Shown here: piece after piece, positions 58,107-64,000 of the stretch
Layout: each line of letters begins with the position of its first letter
Numbering within the stretch: position 1 is the stretch's first letter
From: Pseudooceanicola endophyticus
GTDB lineage: Bacteria; Pseudomonadota; Alphaproteobacteria; Rhodobacterales; Rhodobacteraceae
Direction of reading: 5' to 3'
DNA length: 64,000 nt
Assembly: GCF_018760365.1 (NCBI RefSeq)
Contig: NZ_JAHIAB010000003.1
Coordinates: 62,001-126,000 of the forward strand
Program-made: the position numbers and the translations under genes
The notes under the pieces: model-generated
Databases searched by the model: none
What the model saw: the letters and a program-made list of their open reading frames with translations, nothing else
Told to the model about the DNA's origin: nothing

Positions 58107-59047
58107 GCCGGTTCCTCCGGGGTTTGGCGGATGCGCGGATCGGCCAGCGCATAGAGGATGTCGACGATCAGGTTGCAGAGCACGAAGATCACCACCATCA
58201 TCAGCGTGAAGGCCTGGATCACCGGATAGTCGCGGTTCAGGATCGCCGAGACCGCGTAGCGCCCGACGCCGGGCCAGCCGAAGATGCTCTCGATCACCAG
58301 AACGCCGCCCAGCATTTCGCCGATATGCATCCCCGTGGCGGTGATCACCGGCAGCCAGGCGTTGCGCAGCACATGGCGGCGCTCGACCCGGCGGGGCGGC
58401 AGGCCGCGCAGCAGGGCGTAGCGGACATGGCGCTGGCCGGCGACTTCCAGCATCGAGGCGCGCAGCAGCCGGGCGTTGATCGCCAGCGACATGAACGCGA
58501 CCGAGATCACCGGCAGGATCAGGCTGGCCGGTCCCGCGCGGCCCATCGGCGGCAGCCAGCCCAGGTGGACGGAAAAGACCACCACCAGCAGGAAGCCCAG
58601 CCAGAAGTTCGGCACCGAAACACCCAGGAAGGCCACCAGCCGCGCGATCTGGTCGGGCCAGCGGTCGCGGTGGCGCGCGGCCCAGATCCCCATCGGCACG
58701 GACACCGCCAGCGTGAAGGCCAGCGCCAGCGCCGCCAGTTCAAGCGTCGCGGGCAGGAAATGCAGCAGGTCGGGCAGCACCGGGCGCTGCAGCGCGTAGG
58801 AGATGCCGAAATCGCCCTGCAGCCCGCGCCCCAGCCAGTGCAGGTACTGGGTCAGGATCGGCTGGTCGAGGCCCAGCATGGTGCGGGCCTCTGCCAGCGC
58901 CTGCGGTGTCGGCGGCACTTTCGACAGCCGCAGGTAGTCCATTGCCGGATCGCTCGGACCCAGCCGCAGCATCAGGAAGATGACCAGCGAGGCGCCCAGC
59001 AGCATCGGCACCAGAAGGATCAGGCGGCGCAGGATGTAGGCGCGCAT
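58103..59047 (-). CDS. nikB: nickel ABC transporter permease NikB
   Basis: 314 residues, DppB/OppB-type permease: [35 protein letters not shown] at the N-terminus (a longer hydrophobic span) and the coupling region [42 protein letters not shown] overlaps the end of nikA, which stops 1 base before this start codon. Confidence 0.93.
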   Translation of the reverse strand: MRAYILRRLILLVPMLLGASLVIFLMLRLGPSDPAMDYLRLSKVPPTPQALAEARTMLGLDQPILTQYLHWLGRGLQGDFGISYALQRPVLPDLLHFLPATLELAALALAFTLAVSVPMGIWAARHRDRWPDQIARLVAFLGVSVPNFWLGFLLVVVFSVHLGWLPPMGRAGPASLILPVISVAFMSLAINARLLRASMLEVAGQRHVRYALLRGLPPRRVERRHVLRNAWLPVITATGMHIGEMLGGVLVIESIFGWPGVGRYAVSAILNRDYPVIQAFTLMMVVIFVLCNLIVDILYALADPRIRQTPEEPA

Positions 59048-59048
59048 C

Positions 59049-60638
59049 TCAGCCGGCCTCCGGGGTCAGGCGCTCGAAGGGGATCTCGCTCGACATGGCG
59101 CCGAAGACCAGCGGGCCGACCTCGGGGCGGGCGACGGCCATGGCGGTGGCATAGGTCAGCGGCAGGTAGACGGCGGCCTCGTGGAAGCGGGTCAGCAGGT
59201 CACGGTACAGCGCCTGGCGCTGCTCCGGGTCGGTCGAGGTCAGCACGGTTTCGATCTTCGCGTCGATCTCGGCCTTGTCGGGCAGGCCCAGCTGCGCCTG
59301 GTAATCCGCATGGGAGGGCAGCCGCATGGAGCTGAGGAAGGCATGGGGATCATAGGGCGCGCCCCAGGTGCGGTTGAAGATCATGTCGAAACGACCGTCG
59401 CGCTGGCGGGCGTAGATGCTGCTTTCCTCCTCGCCGGTCAGGCGCACGCCAATGCCGACCTGCGCCAGCTGGGCCTGAAGGATCTCGGCCTTGGCCTTGG
59501 CGACGGCATCGGTGCCCACAAAGCACAGCTCCAGCAGCAGATCCTGCCCGGCCTTGCGGCGCGGCGCCCCGGGGGCGGTTTCCTCCCAGCCGTCGTCCTG
59601 CAGCAGGGCGCGGGCGCGGTCGGGATCATGGCCGTAGGGCTTCAGCCCGATATCGGCATAGGGGACGTTCGGCGCGAACAGCGTGTCGGCGCGCTGCTCG
59701 GTGCCGTGCAGCACCGTCTCGATCATCATGTCCTTGTCGACGGCATGGTTGATCGCCCGGCGCACCGAGAGGTCCCGCGTCGCGCCCCGGTTGGTGTTCA
59801 GCGCCAGGTCGCTGGTCTCCATCGGCGCAGAAAGCCCGGTGGTGAACTGCCCCGAGCGCGCCAGTTCCGCGAAGGTATCGGGCGAAAGCGGCCCGTCCAG
59901 CCCGTAGACCATGTCCACCTGATCGGTGCGCAGCGCGATGGCGCGGGTGTTGGGATCGGGCATGACCTTGACGGTGATGCCGTCGTAAGCCGGGGCCGGG
60001 CCCCAGTAATGCGGGTTGCGGGTGAAGATGTCATGCTCGCCCAGCGAAGTTTCGGCCAGCACCCAGGGGCCGGTGCCGATCGGGGCGGTGATGCCGTCCT
60101 TCGTGCCGCCGTCGCGGAACTGCGAGGGGGCGACGAAGCGGAAGGGGCGCGGCAGTGCCAGCTCCTGCAAGGCGGGATAATACGGGTCCTTCAGGCGCAG
60201 ACGCAGGGTGAAGGGGGCCAGCACCTCGGCCTTGGTGATCTGGTTCGCCAGCTCCAGCCAGGCATGGCGGGCGCGGTTCGCCAGCACCGCGTCGACATTC
60301 GCCTTGGCGGCGGCGGCATCGAAGGCTTCACCGTTCGAAAAACGCACGTCCTCGCGCAGGGTGAAGGTATAGTCGCGCCCGTCCTGCGAAACCTCCCAGG
60401 CGCTGGCCAGCGCCGGGGCGACGGTGCCGTCGGGCTGGTAGCGCACCAACGCGTCATAGACCATTCCTTGCGCGAACATCTGGTTGGGCGCGTAAAGATG
60501 CGGGTTCAGCGGCCCGACGTTCTGCGCCCAGGCAAAGCGCAGCACGCCCGGCGATGGGCTGCGCGCGCGGACCGGAAGAGGCAGGGACAGCAGTACGCCG
60601 GCCAGCGGCAGGCCCAGGACGGAACGGCGGGAATACAT
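59049..60638 (-). CDS. nikA: periplasmic nickel-binding protein NikA
   Basis: 529 residues with a signal peptide of about 25 residues. The mature protein closely follows E. coli Nik[92 protein letters not shown] and [16 protein letters not shown]. The His in [10 protein letters not shown] corresponds, by my recollection, to His416, the direct nickel contact. It binds chelated nickel and delivers it to NikBC. AGGA lies between the NikR operator and the ATG at 60638. Nickel presumably serves urease or hydrogenase encoded elsewhere. Confidence 0.97.
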   Translation of the reverse strand: MYSRRSVLGLPLAGVLLSLPLPVRARSPSPGVLRFAWAQNVGPLNPHLYAPNQMFAQGMVYDALVRYQPDGTVAPALASAWEVSQDGRDYTFTLREDVRFSNGEAFDAAAAKANVDAVLANRARHAWLELANQITKAEVLAPFTLRLRLKDPYYPALQELALPRPFRFVAPSQFRDGGTKDGITAPIGTGPWVLAETSLGEHDIFTRNPHYWGPAPAYDGITVKVMPDPNTRAIALRTDQVDMVYGLDGPLSPDTFAELARSGQFTTGLSAPMETSDLALNTNRGATRDLSVRRAINHAVDKDMMIETVLHGTEQRADTLFAPNVPYADIGLKPYGHDPDRARALLQDDGWEETAPGAPRRKAGQDLLLELCFVGTDAVAKAKAEILQAQLAQVGIGVRLTGEEESSIYARQRDGRFDMIFNRTWGAPYDPHAFLSSMRLPSHADYQAQLGLPDKAEIDAKIETVLTSTDPEQRQALYRDLLTRFHEAAVYLPLTYATAMAVARPEVGPLVFGAMSSEIPFERLTPEAG

Positions 60639-60648
60639 CGGAGATCCT

Positions 60649-60676
60649 GTATGATAAAATTAGAAAAACGTCATAC
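60649..60676. promoter_or_regulatory. NikR operator
   Basis: GTATGA-N16-TCATAC, an exact match to the known NikR consensus. It ends 10 bases upstream of the nikA start codon, directly against its ribosome-binding site, so the nik transcript leader must be very short or the operator must lie downstream of the transcription start. Confidence 0.95.
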
Positions 60677-60771
60677 TGGGTCTGCGTAGCGCTTCGCCCC
60701 CGGGGGCGCAAGCGGCTTTGCCCCTCCCGTCGCGGCGGGGCGGATCTGTCGCGGGGGGCTGCGCGGGCGTC

Positions 60772-61200
60772 TCAGCCGGTTTTGCGGCGCACGTACAGCT
60801 CCAGCCGGTGATGCACGATCTCGTAGCCGAGGGCCTCGGCGATCTCGGCCTGGAGGCGTTCGATCCGGTCGTCGCGGAATTCCATGACCAAGCCGGTGTC
60901 GATGTCGATCAGGTGGTCGTGATGGGCGGCCTCGGCATGTTCGAAACGCGCCGGCGTGCCCTCGAACTGGTGGCGCTGGATGACGCCCTGGGCCTCCAGC
61001 GCGGTCAGGGTGCGATAGACCGTCGAAAGCGACAGCCCCGGCACCAGCGCCTCGGCGCGGCGTTGCAGCTCGGCCGCCTCGGGGTGGTCCTCTGCCTCGG
61101 CCAGGACACGCAGCAGGGCGGCGCGCTGGCGGGTGATGCGGACCCCGGCGCGGCGCAGCGCCTCGGTCAGTTTGCGGGTGCGGGGATCGTCGATGCTCAT
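60772..61200 (-). CDS. mur: Fur-family regulator, probably manganese-responsive Mur
   Basis: 142 residues. Typical Fur helix-turn-helix (RRAGVRITRQRAALLRVLAE, SLSTVYRTLTALEAQGVIQRH) and metal-binding core (FEHAEAAHHDHLIDIDTGLVMEF). The CxxC pair that binds structural zinc in many Fur proteins is absent (IDIDTG instead), as in alphaproteobacterial Fur/Mur proteins. It diverges from sitABCD across a symmetrical operator, the arrangement reported for Mur in Rhodobacterales. The start at 61200 has a weak ribosome-binding site; the frame is open further upstream. A zinc (Zur) or iron role is less likely given the target genes. Confidence 0.85.
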   Translation of the reverse strand: MSIDDPRTRKLTEALRRAGVRITRQRAALLRVLAEAEDHPEAAELQRRAEALVPGLSLSTVYRTLTALEAQGVIQRHQFEGTPARFEHAEAAHHDHLIDIDTGLVMEFRDDRIERLQAEIAEALGYEIVHHRLELYVRRKTG

Positions 61201-61225
61201 GCCCGGTTTCTGGGCCGGGCATTCC

Positions 61226-61272
61226 CATCTGTCAAGCCAGTTGCGAATGGATCGCATCTGGCTTGACAGATG
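61226..61272. promoter_or_regulatory. large symmetrical operator between mur and sitA
   Basis: CATCTGTCAAGCCAG (61226-61240) is the exact reverse complement of 61258-61272, a 15-bp perfect inverted repeat with a 17-base centre. The centre holds a second palindrome, TGCGA-N5-TCGCA (61242-61256), resembling the manganese-responsive MRS/Mur box. Each arm contains an outward-facing TTGACA, so both divergent promoters appear to have their -35 elements in the arms. Confidence 0.65.
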
Positions 61273-61317
61273 CAACTGGTTCCGAGATGCAGAAGCTACA
61301 GGCGAAGGGAGAGTGAG

Positions 61318-62205
61318 ATGATCACAAGACGCTCTGTGGTGGCGGGGTTGGCGGGTATGGCCTTGGCGGGTCGGCTCGGCGCGGCGCCCCGGCTGAAGGT
61401 GGTGACCACCTTCACGGTGATCGCCGACATGGCCCGTCAGGTCGCGGGCGAGGCCGCCGAGGTGGTCTCCATCACCCGGCCCGGGGCCGAGATCCACGGC
61501 TACCAGCCGACCCCACGGGATCTGGTGCGCGCCCAGGGGGCGGACCTGATCCTGTGGAACGGGCTGGGGCTGGAACGCTGGTTCGAACAGTTCATGTCGA
61601 ACCTTAAGAACGTACCGGAAGCCACTGTTTCAAAAGGAGTCGATCCGATTTCCATCTCGGGTGGGGAATACCAGGGCAAGCCCAATCCCCATGCCTGGAT
61701 GGCACTTTCCTCGGCTGAACTCTACATCGACAATATCCGCGATGCCCTGTCCGTGGCAGATCCCGGTCAGGCCGCGACCTATGCGGCCAATGCCCGGGCC
61801 TACAAGGCCAGGATGGCCGCTGTCATCGGCCCGCTGCGCGCCGCCGCCCGGGCGCTGCCGGAAGAAAAGCGCTGGCTGGTCACCTCGGAAGGGGCGTTTT
61901 CCTATCTGGCGCGGGATTTCGCCCTGAAGGAGCTGTACCTCTGGCCGATCAACGCCGATGCCCAGGGCACGCCGCAACAGGTCCGCGCGGTGATCGACCG
62001 GGTCCGGGCCGAGGCGATCCCGGTGGTCTTCTCGGAAAGTACGGTCTCCGACAAGCCGGCGAAACAGGTCGCCCGCGAAACCGGCGCGCGCTATGGCGGG
62101 GTCCTCTATGTCGACAGCCTCAGCGGGCCGGAGGGGCCGGTGCCAAGCTACCTCGACCTGCTGCGGGTGACGGCGGAAACCATCGTGACGGGGCTGTCGT
62201 CATGA
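61318..62205 (+). CDS. sitA: manganese ABC transporter substrate-binding protein
   Basis: 295 residues, cluster A-I metal-binding protein (SitA/MntC/TroA type), with an N-terminal signal that contains RR (MITRRSVVAGLAGMALAG). The four metal ligands are visible: His in EIHGYQPTP, His in PNPHAWM, Glu in VFSESTV and Asp in LYVDSLS. His-His-Glu-Asp is the Mn/Fe pattern rather than the zinc one. GGGAGAG precedes the ATG at 61318. First gene of sitABCD, controlled from the operator upstream. Confidence 0.94.
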   Translation: MITRRSVVAGLAGMALAGRLGAAPRLKVVTTFTVIADMARQVAGEAAEVVSITRPGAEIHGYQPTPRDLVRAQGADLILWNGLGLERWFEQFMSNLKNVPEATVSKGVDPISISGGEYQGKPNPHAWMALSSAELYIDNIRDALSVADPGQAATYAANARAYKARMAAVIGPLRAAARALPEEKRWLVTSEGAFSYLARDFALKELYLWPINADAQGTPQQVRAVIDRVRAEAIPVVFSESTVSDKPAKQVARETGARYGGVLYVDSLSGPEGPVPSYLDLLRVTAETIVTGLSS

Positions 62206-62972
62206 GCGCCGCGCCCGATGTGGCCGGTCTGCAGGCCGAGGGCCTCTCGGTCACCTATCCAAACGGCCACACGGCGCTGCGCGACGCCAGCTTCCGCCTG
62301 CCGCAGGGCAGCATCACCGGGCTTCTGGGGGTGAACGGGGCGGGCAAGTCGACGCTGTTCAAGGCGCTGATGGGGTTCGTTCCGCTGAGCGCGGGCCGTG
62401 TTCAGATCCTGGGAGAGAGCGTGGCGCGCGCCCGCAAGGCCCAGGCCGTCGCCTATGTGCCCCAGTCCGAGGAGGTCGACTGGAGCTTTCCGGTGCTGGT
62501 CGAGGACGTGGTGATGATGGGCCGCTACGGCCACATGGGGCTGCTGCGTCGGCCCCGCGCCGCCGATCGCGCGGCGGTCGATGCCGCCCTGGCCCGGGTC
62601 GAGATGACCGACTTCCGCCACCGCCAGATCGGTGCCCTGTCGGGCGGGCAGCGCAAGCGGGTCTTCCTGGCCCGCGCCCTGGCCCAGGATGCCCGGGTGA
62701 TCCTGCTGGACGAACCCTTCACCGGCGTCGACACCGGCACCGAGGCGCAGATCACCGCGCTGCTGCGCGCGCTGCGCGAGGAGGGGCGGGTGATGCTGGT
62801 CGCGACCCACAACCTTGGCACCGTGCCCGCCTTCTGCGACCGGGTGGTGATGGTGCGCGGCACCGTGCTGGCCGAGGGGCCCACGGAGCAGGTCTTCACC
62901 CCCGAGATCCTGCACGCGACCTTCGGCGGCCCCGGCACCGCCTGGGGGCTGGTCGCCGGAGGGGCGGCATGA
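62202..62972 (+). CDS. sitB: manganese ABC transporter ATP-binding protein
   Basis: 256 residues, single ABC domain: Walker A GVNGAGKST, VPQSEEVDWSFPVLVEDVVMMGRYGHMG, signature LSGGQRKRVFLARAL, Walker B ILLDEPFTGVD. The DWSFPV segment is characteristic of the Mn/Zn/Fe group. Starts in the sitA stop (ATGA). Confidence 0.94.
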   Translation: MSAAPDVAGLQAEGLSVTYPNGHTALRDASFRLPQGSITGLLGVNGAGKSTLFKALMGFVPLSAGRVQILGESVARARKAQAVAYVPQSEEVDWSFPVLVEDVVMMGRYGHMGLLRRPRAADRAAVDAALARVEMTDFRHRQIGALSGGQRKRVFLARALAQDARVILLDEPFTGVDTGTEAQITALLRALREEGRVMLVATHNLGTVPAFCDRVVMVRGTVLAEGPTEQVFTPEILHATFGGPGTAWGLVAGGAA

Positions 62973-63778
62973 TCCTGCTGGAACCCTTTTCCTACGGCTA
63001 CATGACCAACGCGATCTGGGTCTCAACGCTGGTGGGGGCGGTCTGCGCCTTCCTGTCGGCCTTCCTGGTGCTGAAGGGCTGGTCGCTGATCGGAGATGCG
63101 CTGTCGCATGCGGTGGTGCCGGGGGTGGCGGGCGCCTACATGCTGGGCCTGCCCTTCGCGCTTGGCGCCTTCCTGTCGGGCGGGCTGGCGGCGCTGGCCA
63201 TGCTGGGCCTGAAACGGCTGAGCGGCCTGAAGGAGGACGTGGTGATCGGCCTGATCTTCACCGCCTTCTTCGGGCTGGGGCTGTTCCTGGTCTCGCTCAA
63301 TCCCATGGCGATCTCGGTTCAGAGCATCATCATGGGCAATATCCTGGCGATCACCCCCGCCGACACGCTGCAACTGGCGCTGATCGGGGGGCTGTCGCTG
63401 CTGGTGCTGCTGGTGAAATGGCGCGACCTGATGGCCGTCTTCTTCGACGAGGGGCACGCGCGTTCCATCGGGCTGAACGTGCGCGGGCTTCAGGTGCTGT
63501 TCTTCACGCTGCTCTCGGCCTGCACGGTGGCGGCGATGCAGACGGTCGGCGCCTTCCTGGTGATCGCACTGGTGGTCACCCCCGGCGCTACCGCCCTGAT
63601 GCTGAGCACGCGGTTCTCGCGGGTGCTGATGCTGTCGGTGGGCATCGGAGCGGGCAGCGCGGGGTTGGGCGCCTACCTCAGCTATTTCCTCGACGGGGCC
63701 ACGGGGGGCGTCATCGTCTGCCTGCAAACGCTGGTCTTCCTGCTGACCTTCTTCCTGAACAGGAGGCCCGTGCGATGA
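62969..63778 (+). CDS. sitC: manganese ABC transporter permease
   Basis: 269 residues, ABC-3 family permease with about eight helices: LVGAVCAFLSAFLVLKGWSLIGDALSHAVVPGVAGAYMLG and QTVGAFLVIALVVTPGATALMLS. Overlaps sitB and sitD by 4 bases each, so the four genes form one coupled operon. Confidence 0.94.
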   Translation: MILLEPFSYGYMTNAIWVSTLVGAVCAFLSAFLVLKGWSLIGDALSHAVVPGVAGAYMLGLPFALGAFLSGGLAALAMLGLKRLSGLKEDVVIGLIFTAFFGLGLFLVSLNPMAISVQSIIMGNILAITPADTLQLALIGGLSLLVLLVKWRDLMAVFFDEGHARSIGLNVRGLQVLFFTLLSACTVAAMQTVGAFLVIALVVTPGATALMLSTRFSRVLMLSVGIGAGSAGLGAYLSYFLDGATGGVIVCLQTLVFLLTFFLNRRPVR

Positions 63779-64000
63779 GCGAGACACTGCTGCTGCCGTT
63801 CCAGTTTCCCTTCCTTCAGAACGCCTTCCTTGTGGTGCTGCTGATCGCGCCGGCGGCGGCGATGCTCAGTTGCTTCCTGGTGCTGAAGGGCTGGGCGCTG
63901 ATGGGCGATGCCACCGCCCATGCGGTGCTGCCCGGCGTCGTGCTGGCCTATGTGGCGGGGCTGCCGCTTTTGCTGGGGGCCTTCGCGGCGGGGCTGTTCT
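63775..64000 (+). CDS. sitD: manganese ABC transporter permease (3' end outside the window)
   Basis: The first 75 codons are visible. The protein begins MSETLLLPFQFPFLQNAF and continues with SCFLVLKGWALMGDATAHAVLPGVV, the same ABC-3 permease segment as in sitC. Its ATG overlaps the sitC stop. The frame is open to the window edge; a paired second permease is normal for sitABCD. Confidence 0.92.
   Translation, partial: MSETLLLPFQFPFLQNAFLVVLLIAPAAAMLSCFLVLKGWALMGDATAHAVLPGVVLAYVAGLPLLLGAFAAGLF

Noticed and set aside
1-64000. tRNA or rRNA genes, insertion sequences, CRISPR arrays, prophage or integrase genes
   Set aside because: None could be recognised on either strand; there are no transposase-like proteins, no regularly spaced repeats and no abrupt long composition break that would mark an island.

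Overview
The window is about 64 kb of dense, GC-rich DNA from an alphaproteobacterial chromosome or chromid. The likely order is Rhodobacterales (Paracoccus- or roseobacter-like). Support comes from the hmu haem operon preceded by a TGA-N9-TCA (RirA-type) box, a Fur/Mur-type regulator divergent from a sit manganese operon, and the codon bias. I see no tRNA or rRNA gene, insertion sequence, integrase or CRISPR array. Genes sit in compact operons with many 4-base stop/start overlaps. This is an accessory metabolism and transport region rather than a phage or island.

Layout. 0-6 kb: end of a Yellow/MRJP-like gene, an AraC regulator, and a minimal B12-dependent ethanolamine pathway (eutB-eutC-permease). 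6-11 kb: a protease-RimK fusion, a LysR regulator divergent from an agmatinase-type ureohydrolase, and a globin-coupled diguanylate cyclase. 11-19 kb: a GH3 glycosidase divergent from a ytfQRT-yjfF furanose-type ABC importer with its own GntR regulator. 19-25 kb: a PACE efflux protein, a class C beta-lactamase-fold hydrolase, an NCS1 permease, a glycine-rich lipoprotein and an unassigned membrane protein. 25-31 kb: a complete haem uptake operon, hmuSTUVR. 31-35 kb: LysR/flavin-reductase and TetR/MFS pairs, the latter with two matching operators.

35-45 kb: a twelve-gene minus-strand catabolic operon. It encodes an acyl-CoA-dehydrogenase-like flavin monooxygenase, a V4R-domain protein, a NitT/TauT-type ABC importer, a Rieske dioxygenase (alpha and beta), its reductase, a flavin reductase, an NTF2-like protein, a 72-residue unknown and an amidase. 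The families match iacA, C, D, F, G, H and I of indole-3-acetate degradation, but the operon carries its own importer and lacks iacE and iacR homologues. Hairpins lie at three gene junctions and split it into functional modules. This is the best candidate here for an under-described system.

45-51 kb: a CUT2-type (ribose-like) ABC importer translationally coupled to an arginase-family hydrolase, which heads the operon behind a hairpin that masks its ribosome-binding site; an EthD-like gene diverges from it. 51-55 kb: a three-subunit periplasmic FAD dehydrogenase (Tat-exported small subunit, GMC flavoprotein with an Fe-S cysteine cluster, triheme cytochrome c). 55-61 kb: nikABCDE-nikR with an exact NikR operator. 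61-64 kb: a Mur-like Fur protein divergent from sitABCD across a highly symmetrical operator; sitD runs off the window.

Start codons were chosen from ribosome-binding sites, overlaps and family N-termini. Functions are inferred from recognised motifs and gene context; no database search was run.
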